From NCBI GenBank assembly GCA_003194525.1, contig NBIV01000262.1:53524-117523 (forward strand): DNA of 64,000 bases, written 5' to 3'. This document shows, piece by piece, positions 9,273-18,574 of this stretch. The position numbers were made by a program, and so were the translations under genes. Position 1 is the stretch's first letter. Each line of letters begins with the position of its first letter. A model generated the notes under the pieces. It was not told the DNA's origin and did not search any database. It was given only the letters and a program-made list of their open reading frames with translations. This DNA is from Gracilariopsis chorda. Taxonomy: Eukaryota; Rhodophyta; Florideophyceae; Gracilariales; Gracilariaceae.

Positions 9273-11510
9273 ATGGATTTGGGCTTAAGAAGCGTGTCCT
9301 CTATCCTTCGTCACCAGGAGCAGGATATGATTACGCATCCCGCTCAGTTTCTACATGGACATCATGCGCTCGCTCGTCGGATGGCGTGTACAAGTGAACT
9401 CACTGGTCACCACGGCTGTGTTAACCGTTTGGCCTTCGACGACGAGGGTAAGCTTTTGCTCTCCGGCTCAGATGACTGCTCTCTTCGTATCTGGTCTGTG
9501 GAACATGACAATCTCGTCGTACCGAAGGGGGTCATTACGCCAGGACACGTTGACAACATCTTTGGTGTTGCCTTTATGCCTAACACCGGCAACTCTTATG
9601 TGGCATCAGCTGGCCTTGATCAACAGGTTCACTTAACAAACGTAGAGACTTCAAAGAGCCTTCGATGGTTTTGTCACACCGACTCCGTCAAGACCGTTGC
9701 CCCGCTTGATGCAAATGTATTCATCACAGCTTCAAAGGACGGAACCTCGCGTCTATTCGACGCCCGCATACCTCCAACGAGTCAAAACCCCTCCGAGTCC
9801 TCAATAATTGTGGTCAGTGTACCGTACACCAATCCATACTCAAATGGAATCAACTCAGCTATTCCATCACCCACCTTTCCCAACCATATCTTGATCTCCT
9901 CCGGAGAGGCGTTCTTGCGTGTATTCGATTTGCGTTTCAATGCATGCAATCGCCTCAACTCTCCACGAATGAAACAACTCAAGTCGCACGCAAGCTGTAT
10001 TGAGTCGTACTGTCCCTCACACCTACATGACTTATCCCCAGAACGTTGCTCTTCGAGAGGGAATATTCAACCAGCTTACGTCACTTTTGCTACCTTTTCA
10101 CCTGACGCAAATCAGATAGTTGCTTCATACTATATGGACGCTGTCCATGTCTTTGATCGCCGAATACAAAGTCCTACCGCTTCATGTCTTTCTGGATTCA
10201 GAACTAACTCAGAAAAGAAACGCGTGATCTGGCATTTTATTCAGGAAGCCTCAAACGCTATTGTGAATGGGTGTGTCAAGGTGACTATAGCATTGGCGAA
10301 TCGCGTTCTTAACCTGGAACCTAACAACATCCTTGCATTACTCTATAAAGCAGAGAGTTTGCTTAGGCGCAAGAACTGTAGCGATTTTCGAGTGGCTTGT
10401 GAGTGCTTGCAACAGATAATAGCCATCGTTAAGGAAGATCCTCGATCCATCACTGCATTGTGGGGGTCTGATGGTCCCCATCTTCCTCAGTGCTTCCCAG
10501 TGTCGTTAGTATCATGGCAATTGAAAGCTGAAGTTTGGCTAATGATCTTCGAATTCCGACAAATAGTAGCGATGTATAGGATGATACCTCACCGTCTGGA
10601 AAGCCCGGGTTGGCGACCAGGAATAACAGGCTTAGTAACACGAAGACGCTTTGAATATCTTAGAGAACTTTGTCGTGAACTAATGGAGAGGAGGTCTAAG
10701 TTCTTTAGAAAGATCCATCCTACCAATGGGCAAACGTCTTCCAATTCTGTGCCTCCGGGATACATGAACGACTCAACGGCTCTTCGCGCGGAGATTTGCA
10801 AAGCGGCGACTGGGACAGAGAAAGAAGTTGCTCATCTCTATAAATCACGAGCATCGCAGCAAAGGAAGCAAGTGTTGGACGTTCTCGCAGATATGTTTGC
10901 AACCAGACTCAACGAGCTTTTCTTTGAGTTTAGTGACACAGTTGCTGATCTTCCTCCGCACGATGGGTGTTTGCATGGAACACTCCGCATGTCTTCTACG
11001 AAAGAAGTCTGGAGAAGAATAATGGATGGCGAAGAAGTACCAGAGCGATTTGCGAGGGAGTTGAAGGCCTTGGAAGCTGCAGAAAAACGACTTCTGGAGA
11101 AATTCGATTCTGAAGTGCTATGGGGAGTTCGCTCGAGTGATGATATACCGTGTCGACGCTTCCATGGGCACAAGAGTGAACAAACTGATATAAAAGAGGC
11201 AAGATTCTTTGGAAGTGACAATCAGGTTGTGTTATCTGGCTCTGATGATGGGTTTGTTTACATCTGGTCTGCAACAACTTCCGAAGTGCTCACCAGAGTA
11301 ATGGCTGATGAACAGATTGTTAATTGCGTTCTTCCGCATCCATATCGTTCGATGATAATTGCGTCTGGAATAGACAGCACTATAAAGGTATTGACCCCGG
11401 AGGGTTCAATTACGAGCACCGATCGTTCGATGAGAATCGGGTCTGGAATCGACAGCACTATCAAGGTATTGAGTCCGGAAGGTTCTAACAATGAAACAGA
11501 CGACGAGTAG
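9273..11510 (+). CDS. WDTC1: WD40-TPR-WD40 protein, WDTC1/DCAF9-like CUL4-DDB1 substrate receptor
   Basis: Single exon, about 745 aa from ATG 9273 (context ACCATGG). The frame is open upstream, but that part is unlike any protein, so this Met is preferred. N-terminal WD40 repeats start with ELTGHHGCVNRLAFDDEGKL and LLSGSDDCSLRIWS (about residues 41-75). WDxR-like motifs (LFDARI, VFDLRF, VFDRRI) are of the kind that contact DDB1. A central helical/TPR segment includes IWHFIQEASNAIVNG and LANRVLNLEPNNILALLYKA (about 315-365). C-terminal WD40 repeats resume at VVLSGSDDGFVYIWSA. This WD40-TPR-WD40 order is that of WDTC1 (ADP/DCAF9); human WDTC1 is about 677 aa. The last 26 codons are tandemly duplicated. 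Confidence 0.78.
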   Translation: MDLGLRSVSSILRHQEQDMITHPAQFLHGHHALARRMACTSELTGHHGCVNRLAFDDEGKLLLSGSDDCSLRIWSVEHDNLVVPKGVITPGHVDNIFGVAFMPNTGNSYVASAGLDQQVHLTNVETSKSLRWFCHTDSVKTVAPLDANVFITASKDGTSRLFDARIPPTSQNPSESSIIVVSVPYTNPYSNGINSAIPSPTFPNHILISSGEAFLRVFDLRFNACNRLNSPRMKQLKSHASCIESYCPSHLHDLSPERCSSRGNIQPAYVTFATFSPDANQIVASYYMDAVHVFDRRIQSPTASCLSGFRTNSEKKRVIWHFIQEASNAIVNGCVKVTIALANRVLNLEPNNILALLYKAESLLRRKNCSDFRVACECLQQIIAIVKEDPRSITALWGSDGPHLPQCFPVSLVSWQLKAEVWLMIFEFRQIVAMYRMIPHRLESPGWRPGITGLVTRRRFEYLRELCRELMERRSKFFRKIHPTNGQTSSNSVPPGYMNDSTALRAEICKAATGTEKEVAHLYKSRASQQRKQVLDVLADMFATRLNELFFEFSDTVADLPPHDGCLHGTLRMSSTKEVWRRIMDGEEVPERFARELKALEAAEKRLLEKFDSEVLWGVRSSDDIPCRRFHGHKSEQTDIKEARFFGSDNQVVLSGSDDGFVYIWSATTSEVLTRVMADEQIVNCVLPHPYRSMIIASGIDSTIKVLTPEGSITSTDRSMRIGSGIDSTIKVLSPEGSNNETDDE
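11346..11492 (+). repeat. In-frame 78-bp tandem duplication at the 3' end of the WDTC1-like gene
   Basis: The segment beginning CGTTCGATGATAATTGC (11346) is repeated at 11424 with a few substitutions, a period of 78 bp or 26 codons. Both copies encode RSM.I.SGIDSTIKVL.PEGS. The frame is kept and the gene ends shortly after the second copy. Confidence 0.9.
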
Positions 11511-12088
11511 CCATAGTCGGCAAAGAAAGAACACCATGATGCCGTCTGTTCCGAGAGAAAACTGGTTGAACTCTCGCTAGATGAAGTCGGAGCAAGTTCT
11601 AGCGATAGGTAACAAGAACTTGAGAGAAGCGCAGAGCTCCTATGAGATGCGACATAGAATAGTTGCCACCATTGTAAATTTTCCCGGTAGGCATTGTAGC
11701 TGAGTATTATAAAACACCGGATAATGAGTTACAAGCAAGGGTGGTGGTCTGTTCTTGCTCACCAGCCCGGACTACATATAAGGGTGGACAGCTTCAGAGA
11801 GCTTGAGTTGCAGTTGTGATACACAGGACTTCATCAGCGAACTCGTTCATGCTACGGTCGCAATACCTTTGCTCGCAGCAGACACAAATGGAATCGAGCA
11901 CGTCGACAACTAGTGTTGTCTTGTTTTGCTTCGCACACTGCGTGAAATCTTTAACGACCAACTTCCTGTTCGTCCTGCCTATCGTAACCTTTTACCCGTT
12001 ACATTTATATCTTATGAGGCATATTCGTACTGTTCGATAAGGGGGGCAAGCTTTCTAATATTGTGGACTCCTTTACAGAGAATCATAT
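11511..12088. other. Convergent 3' intergenic region
   Basis: Lies between the 3' ends of the WDTC1-like gene (+) and CCT7 (-). No further gene is recognised. Confidence 0.5.
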
Positions 12089-13908
12089 TCAGCGACCTCC
12101 ACGGCCTTTGAATTTTCTCACCCCTCTACCTGCCCCAGCCATCATTCCTGGCATACCTCCCATTCCGCCACGCCCCATTCCTCCGCCTGGTGCTGATTGC
12201 GTTTGGTCGTTTTGCGGGTTCTGAACCGTTTCGTCAACTGACAAAATCATGCACGCCGCTTCAGTTGCTGCGCTGATGGCATTAACCTTCACAAGGGCCG
12301 GTTCCCAAACAAATGATTCCCAGGTGTTGCAAATACCTGCTTCCTCTATGTCTACTCCATACCACTTTCCGTCCTCACCAGTAGCATGTTTAGCTCTGAG
12401 TTTGTTAAGAATATCCGTCGAGTCAAACCCAGCATTATCACAAAGGGTTCGCGGAATAACTTCAAGCGCTTTCGCAAACGCGAGAATCAAAAGCTGTTCC
12501 TTGCCATGCACCTTTAGTGAGTAATCACGCAAGTAGCGGCTGAGTTCCATTTCGACAGCACCACCTCCAGCCACCGCTGTAGAATGCTTAATAGTTCGAC
12601 GAGCAATCATGATGGAGTCATGCAGAGAGCGTTCGGTTTCAGCCATGAACTGTTCGGATCCACCTCTCACAATTATGGTTGCTGTCTTGGCCTTCGGACA
12701 CCCCGTGAACATATTATAACGCTCGTTTCCGATTTGTACTTCCTCGAAGATTTCGCAAATTCCCACAATTGTATCGTAGTCAGATTCTGCCACACTGTTC
12801 ATTGTAGTCTGAATGACGCCACCAACTGCCCTTGAGACACGATGTAAGTCCGCTTCGTCAACTCTTCCAGCGCAGAAGATGTCTCTGTCTGCAAAGTACT
12901 GAGTAGCAAGATCTCCAATTGCCAAACGAGACAGAACAACTTTGGCACCGGTTTTTACGATCTGGTTCAACTTTTCATAGATAATGTCCCATTCTGCATC
13001 CACAATGGCCTGATATTCCTTTGTCGAGTCGACACGCACTTCAGCATTCTCCTTTTCTGCCTTCAGTTCCAGTTCAATGTTCAGCATGATAACTTTTGGG
13101 TTCACAAACCTCTTCGGCTGTTGCTCGAATCCAGCGTACGAGAATGTCTTCTTAAACGCCACGCCTTTAACGAGCATTGAGTCCGTCGCGGATCCCCCTT
13201 GAATCTTCTTGATTCCGATCATCGAAAGATCTAGATCTTCATCTAATGCCAAAACTGCATCAGTAACAATGCTTGAGAAGAATTCCTTATGATGAGCTAT
13301 CAGTTTTGAATTCAAAGTCGTAGCTGCACATCGCTGCAACAGCAAACGAGTTTCTTCAGCATCCTTCCCATGAATATCAATGGCAAGCTCTCGTACCCGC
13401 TTGACTGCCAACGTCGCAGCCTTCCGATATGCGCGGATCACAGTGCGTGGGTGAAGGCCATCTTGCAAGTAGTCCTTGCAGTTTTTAAGCATTTCTCCCG
13501 CCAAAAGGGTAACAGAGGTTGTGCCATCGCCGACTTCGGCATCTTGAGATTTTGCAATGTCCACTAACGTACGGGCTGCCGGATGAGTTATGTCTAACAA
13601 TTTCAGAATTGTGGCACCATCATTTGATATAGTTACCTTGTCTCGACCCTCATGGATGAGTTTATCTAAACCACGTGGACCCAGCGTTGTTCTCAAGATA
13701 TCGACGACAGCAAGACATGCGTTTATGTTCGAGACTGTGATTATGAATGTTAGTATCGAGAGTTATTTGATGTCTCGCATATTCTTCCTGTACACGGATT
13801 TCGAACGTCGCTAAGGGATCCGAAGAACGTACCGAGCTGGCCAAGGCCCTGGCTTGTATCTGTTCCCTCTTTGAGAAACAAGATCTGCGGAGCAAGAAAC
13901 TGACTCAT
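12089..13908 (-). CDS. CCT7: Chaperonin TCP-1/CCT subunit eta, two exons
   Basis: Exon 1 is 13908-13833 and exon 2 is 13734-12089; the product is 573 aa. The N-terminus ends [14 protein letters not shown], as in CCT-eta, and the intron splits the next Val codon (G|TC). Exon 2 continues [14 protein letters not shown] and [12 protein letters not shown], the ATP-binding entry, then [13 protein letters not shown], and the catalytic loop [16 protein letters not shown]. The C-terminus is a Gly/Met-rich tail ending in basic RKFKGRGGR. The eta subunit is one of eight in the cytosolic ring that folds actin, tubulin and WD40 proteins. Length is close to human CCT7 (543 aa) plus the longer tail. No frame break. 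Confidence 0.95.
13735..13832 (-). other. Spliceosomal intron of CCT7 (98 nt)
   Basis: The donor GTACGT follows exon base 13833. The acceptor CAG ends at 13735. The intron carries a perfect TACTAAC branch site (complement of 13749-13755), about 15 nt from the acceptor. Removing it joins GQL to VSNINAC, giving the conserved CCT-eta N-terminus. Confidence 0.93.
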
Positions 13909-14592
13909 TTTCACCGAGCAGTCAGAAACCAGAACAGCTAATTTACCCTGTAGATCCAATCTGCCTCCTCAAAGCTGTTGTTTTTGATGCAAGTTTCTCA
14001 CAGTGAGGCTCGTTGAACAGTCTACGGCAATAGTAGTGCAGACACAAACAATACGATGCGCCTAACTCGACTACGACAACAGCGTAGATATGGTACCGTG
14101 GGTAAGTCCCAAGGGTTACGCGGCCGATTGCGCCGATCTTTAGCGATACACCGTGCAAGTCCACAGTATGGGGTCCACAGTGCTGAATCCACAGGAAGGG
14201 ATCAAACGAATTCCATTGATCCAGGAATGAATGAATTTCTGTTCCAACAACCTCTTTTTTGGTATCGGTCGAAGCCTATCCCTGTGTAGGCTAACACGTC
14301 ATGTACGTGTACATGGCTACGCCCAGAATACTGTACCGGTTAAGGGTTACCAAGGGTACTAGAGCATGAGCTACAGCATCGATAAAAACTCCAACTGAAC
14401 TTATCCATCTGTGCAGGATATTCGTCAGCCCATTATTCCATTCCTCTTTCTCGTTTCTGGAAAGAGCTCAAGACGCTGTTGCCTACCTAAACCCATGTAG
14501 TAAACACAGTTTACCAACAAAGCATCACGGCGCAAGCGTGAAACAGGCCACCGCAGAACTCAAAACATTCCTGGAAACCACTGCAACAGTCT
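13909..14592. other. Divergent intergenic region between CCT7 and ORC3
   Basis: The two genes diverge from here, so it should hold both promoters. No clear TATA box or repeated motif was picked out by eye, and no other gene. Confidence 0.45.
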
Positions 14593-16599
14593 ATGGCCTT
14601 CAAAGCAAAGCGAAACAGAGCAACAGAGTTGATATCAGCTCCAACCACCGCATTGTGCAAACGACCAAAGCATCACCAAGCAAAACGACAAACCAACCCA
14701 GCCAGAGATGCATGGTTGCGCTTTGAGTCTTCTGTCCAGGATGAGCTCAACTCGCTCTACAATTCTCCCCTGTCCGAGCTTGCGAAATACATCGACTATT
14801 TTTCTGAAGATGGTGAGATTGTAACTGTGTGTGTTCTAATGGGCGCAGCTGCAGCTGCCGGAGACCGGGAACAGACATTTCAACGTATCGTTCATTTCTT
14901 AAAAAGAAGTGCAGATGTTGAAGTAGTTCCCCTAAAAGCTGCGGACCATGCGCAGATCGATTTGGTAATTCATCAGCTTGAGTCTATTGATTTCTCGCGT
15001 CCCGCAATTATCGCGGTTGATGATGCCGATAGGTTTCCGGAGTCAGTGATACGAGATATGATATACATATGTGACAAGGTCAAGACTTGTGAAGAAGCGA
15101 GAGCCCTAGCTGAAAAAAGCATTCCACCTCTAACCTTAGTGCTGGGGGTGGGAATATCTGATTCACGATTTCATTCCGCCCTTGGGATTGGAGAAGCAGC
15201 TGTGATCCTTCCAGCAATAATCCGGATGCCTACTGCAATAGATTGCTTCCGCAGAGTAGTGAACGCGCTTTCCCAGAGTGGCCTCGAGTTATCGAGAAAT
15301 GTGTTTGACTTGCTTTGCGGTGAGTTCATTCATCATGATAGAACTATTGCGATGGTTATGAGATCATTGCGACTTCTGTTCACTCTTCATTTTTACCGTG
15401 AGCCACTGGCAGCTGTCTTTTGCCGAGTCCTCAACGAACGCGAAGGGCTTCATGCAAAAGACCAACAAATTATGAGACGTATGCTGCAAACTTGGTTAAA
15501 CAAGCAACTATTAATGGAAGTTGACAAAAAGGATGTTCCTTTTACGGGTTTGTTGGATGTTCCGGTACAAGAAGCAAACCGATTCAAGTGTTTGGAAACG
15601 TTTGGTCAACTTCAGAAATGGAAAACAAGACTCAGGCTTCTGCAACGATTAGTCCTGACTTCTTATAGAGCATTTAATGTGTCCCCGCGTTGGGATACCT
15701 CTGAAAATCTGCAGCACAATGAGATAATGGATGATTTACAAATTAACATATTCAGAGGCTTCCTTGTGGACGATGAGACTCTAGATGTAAAGGTTGACCG
15801 ACTCATTGCTCCAATACTTGGTATTGTGCGGAAAGCTGGTCGTCCATCTCTGCGACAAATGATAGACATCGCCCAGAAAGAAATTTCAAAAGCACCGATT
15901 CATTCATTCGACGAAGACATTGGAGAAATACACCACGACCTCAGCCTGCTCCATGATGAAGTAAATAAGAAGACCGATGTTCACCAAGGACAGCCAAAAT
16001 ACCCACCCCGAAGAGCGAGTTCTAGCAGATACGCAAGGGGTGGAGGTGCCGCGAGAGATCGTAGGGATCAGCTTATTTCGGCAGTGAGGTCTGAAGTACA
16101 CAGCTCTGATTCTCTGGTACCGATTAGAAAGAAACTCGAAACAATCATAATGCGAATGGTAAACCTCATAATCCCTTTGAAGGATATTGCCATGCATGAG
16201 ACGATACTGGTATCGAATATTGAGGAGCTGCAGTCATTCTCCGGTGGTATGGGAGGGTCTGCAGAACCTAGAACGTCTTTGTTTACTGCGATGCGACAAC
16301 CGTCTAAGCTAATGGAGGCCATACCGCCACATGCTCACCCTGATGTGGCAACCGCGTACCGCATTCTGGCTGAGGGGGGCAGGCTAGTTAGTCTTTATGA
16401 CTGGTATAACAATTTTGCTTCCATTGCCACTGCGGCTTCAAGGAGAAAAGATGAAGAAGGAAACGTTCAAATAGTACCAGTCCCTCCAGCCGAACTTCAA
16501 GCGCGATTTGCGCGAGCGTGCTCGGAATTGGAGTTCTTGGGTGTCATGAAGTACACAAATCGCAAATCAGATCACGTTGCAAGGCTGGTCTTTGAATAA
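14593..16599 (+). CDS. ORC3: Origin recognition complex subunit 3
   Basis: Single exon, 668 aa, ATG at 14593. The N-terminal part has the degenerate AAA+-like fold typical of ORC3, with PAIIAVDDADRFPESVI in place of a working Walker B and no Walker A. The middle block GEFIHHDRTIAMVMRSLRLL followed by FTLHFYREPL matches the ORC3 'HD.S...F.K.L......HFY..PL' signature. The C-terminal winged-helix end (GGRLVSLYDWYNNFASIA, then ARFARACSELEFLGVMKYT, KSDHVARLVFE) is diagnostic of ORC3. ORC3 is a structural partner of ORC2 in the complex that loads MCM at replication origins. A basic low-complexity insert (RRASSSRYARGGGAARDRRD, about residues 475-495) is probably disordered. Intact. Confidence 0.9.
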   Translation: MAFKAKRNRATELISAPTTALCKRPKHHQAKRQTNPARDAWLRFESSVQDELNSLYNSPLSELAKYIDYFSEDGEIVTVCVLMGAAAAAGDREQTFQRIVHFLKRSADVEVVPLKAADHAQIDLVIHQLESIDFSRPAIIAVDDADRFPESVIRDMIYICDKVKTCEEARALAEKSIPPLTLVLGVGISDSRFHSALGIGEAAVILPAIIRMPTAIDCFRRVVNALSQSGLELSRNVFDLLCGEFIHHDRTIAMVMRSLRLLFTLHFYREPLAAVFCRVLNEREGLHAKDQQIMRRMLQTWLNKQLLMEVDKKDVPFTGLLDVPVQEANRFKCLETFGQLQKWKTRLRLLQRLVLTSYRAFNVSPRWDTSENLQHNEIMDDLQINIFRGFLVDDETLDVKVDRLIAPILGIVRKAGRPSLRQMIDIAQKEISKAPIHSFDEDIGEIHHDLSLLHDEVNKKTDVHQGQPKYPPRRASSSRYARGGGAARDRRDQLISAVRSEVHSSDSLVPIRKKLETIIMRMVNLIIPLKDIAMHETILVSNIEELQSFSGGMGGSAEPRTSLFTAMRQPSKLMEAIPPHAHPDVATAYRILAEGGRLVSLYDWYNNFASIATAASRRKDEEGNVQIVPVPPAELQARFARACSELEFLGVMKYTNRKSDHVARLVFE

Positions 16600-16779
16600 A
16601 CAATTGGTTTGAAAGTAGCAAGGAGACCCCCTTATGCTTCAGTGGGTCCTTTTTCTTACACACAATTCCCGTGCATCTCCCGCACATCTGCAACCATCCA
16701 CATTCATGGATTATATATCACATTGTTAACGAACGTTCCTGTGTCGTATCTTAACTCGTAAGCCTCGTAGTATCTATAT

Positions 16780-17850
16780 TCAAGCTTGCTTGAGCAACAC
16801 GCGATACTGGAAAGGCCTACCGGAATTGCTTCTGGGGCTGCGGCGGTGGTTGCCCCCGGGAGGCATACCCGGTGGCATAGGCTGGTTCATTCCTGGGTTT
16901 ATTCCTCCTGCACCATGCATGGCTAAGAACTGCTTAAGCTCGAGCACGTAATTACGATGCTCTGCGGGTAGCTGATTAATCTCTTCTTGACTCATATTCA
17001 TAACGCCCTGCAGCAAGGCTTCCTGTTCACCCATTCCTTGTGCAAAGGGTAAGCCCGGCATCTGCATGAGTGCATGAGGCATTCCACCTTGCGGAGGTGG
17101 GCCGTTTTGAGGTGGGGGCGCTGGGGCCACATGGGGCGGAGGGGGTACGTGCGGAGGGGGGGGAGGCGGCTGATTACGTGGTGGAGGTGGGGCAGGTTGT
17201 CTTTGACGCGGCGGTGGTTGAGCTCGCGGCTGCATCGGTGGATGAGCCTGTGGTGCAGGCATCATTGGAGGAGGTACCATTCCTAGCATGAGCTGACCCT
17301 GCATGATAGCTTGGGCAAGACGAGGATTTGCAAGAAGCAAGTCGCGCATCTCGTTCGGGTTTTGCACGATAGCCTTCTTTAAATGAAGCATAGTCTGGTG
17401 AACTTCTGGAAGAGACATGCGCTCCATACTTGGATTGGCAGACGCCAAAGCTGGTGGTAATGCAGCATGTTGAAGGTGCGGGTGTGGCACTTGATGGACA
17501 TTTTTCTGCCCAACATTCTGCCCACCCTGCTTTGAAGCTGGAGGAGTAATGTTCTGAGCGATGTTCGGTCCATTGCGCGCAGCGATCTGTTTGTCACTAT
17601 CAGTGAAGTCGACGCGGAGAGGCCGACCGTTAAGCATAGTACCGTTCAAGTTGCGTCTTGCGCTCATCGCAGTTTCTTTATCCTCATACTCACAAAAACC
17701 GTATCCTTTTGCTCGTCCAGTTTCGCTGTCGTGCATGAGACGAAAATTGACGACATTGCCAACTTGGGAGAACACCTCATGTAGCTGTTCCTCTGTAGTA
17801 TCATATGAGATATTTCCGACGAAAACCGTAGTCCCCGGTGGACGACCCAT
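16780..17850 (-). CDS. CSTF2: Cleavage stimulation factor subunit 2 (CstF-64)
   Basis: Single exon, 356 aa, ATG at 17850. N-terminal RRM: RNP2 VFVGNI (about residues 9-14) and RNP1 KGYGFCEY (about 48-55). The CstF-64 hinge follows (LPEVHQTMLHLKKAIVQNP, then LLLANPRLAQAIMQGQLMLG, about 145-190), which binds CstF-77 or symplekin. A Pro/Gln-rich linker (about 195-260) leads to the C-terminal helical domain EALLQGVMNMSQEEINQLPA with YVLELKQFL. The protein binds GU-rich downstream elements in pre-mRNA 3'-end processing. It is shorter than human CstF-64 (577 aa), mainly in the linker. Convergent with ORC3; the genes end 180 bp apart. Confidence 0.93.
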   Translation of the reverse strand: MGRPPGTTVFVGNISYDTTEEQLHEVFSQVGNVVNFRLMHDSETGRAKGYGFCEYEDKETAMSARRNLNGTMLNGRPLRVDFTDSDKQIAARNGPNIAQNITPPASKQGGQNVGQKNVHQVPHPHLQHAALPPALASANPSMERMSLPEVHQTMLHLKKAIVQNPNEMRDLLLANPRLAQAIMQGQLMLGMVPPPMMPAPQAHPPMQPRAQPPPRQRQPAPPPPRNQPPPPPPHVPPPPHVAPAPPPQNGPPPQGGMPHALMQMPGLPFAQGMGEQEALLQGVMNMSQEEINQLPAEHRNYVLELKQFLAMHGAGGINPGMNQPMPPGMPPGGNHRRSPRSNSGRPFQYRVLLKQA

Positions 17851-18574
17851 TGTGTCGATGTGAATCTTCCTTTGGTATCAGATTAGACAGACGTGCAAAA
17901 ATATATGTACGCCCAACGCTTACGGCCTCGTGGAAGATCGAGTTGTGCCGATAGTTTTCGCGAAGTCAAGTGCTTTCTCGACAGGCAAGTAAAGCAAGTG
18001 CAGAATCGAGCAGAGCGAATTGCCGTATACCCTTGGAGTTAAAGAGGCGTTTGGCGGGCGACGGATATTCTTCTATTGTAGCAAACTCTGCAGTTCAAAG
18101 GTAAACGTTAGCAGGATGAAGTAGGAGACCCTGCTTCACTACCTTCGTACTGAGCAGTCCGGAGTTGGCCAAACGTTGCACGACGGAGGAAGACTATAAC
18201 CTTTACAGGCACAGTGGCCTACAACTTATTTCTGCATTGGATCTTCGTTCTACTGTGTTTCCTTTTTAGAGTTAATTAGAATTCTCCAGCTTCATGGGAT
18301 GTCAGACCGCGCACAGTACGATGTGGCATGGGCTTCTTTTAAATGTGAGAAGTTCATGGTAGCGCAGTGTAGGGGGACCTCCATCACGAGCAAACACAGT
18401 CGGCACAGGAATCTGCCGGGAGCCTGTCTAGGACTCCAGGGGGATTTGGGTTTACTTAAGTAGGGATACTACGCGACATTTCGGGATACTAAAGTCTGTC
18501 AGTAGAGGTATTGTCAGCGTAAAGCAGTACGTCAATTCTCCGTTCTTTGTGACGGACTTGTACGTGTTCTGACA
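17851..18574. other. Intergenic; possible 3' LTR of the copia remnant at its right edge
   Basis: Upstream region of CSTF2. On the minus strand, TGTCAGAACACG starts immediately after a G-run (complement of CACCCCCC, about 18575), which looks like a polypurine tract followed by an LTR start at 18574. A matching second LTR was not found, so the LTR is only a suggestion. No gene. Confidence 0.35.

Noticed and set aside
16600-16779. Stem followed by T-run between ORC3 and CSTF2 as a terminator
   Set aside because: GACCC..GGGTC then TTTTT resembles a bacterial terminator, but these are eukaryotic Pol II genes and the stem is short.
18300-18574. A 275-bp LTR for the copia remnant
   Set aside because: Both ends can be read as TG..CA, but no second LTR or TSD was found, so it is only mentioned under the intergenic feature.
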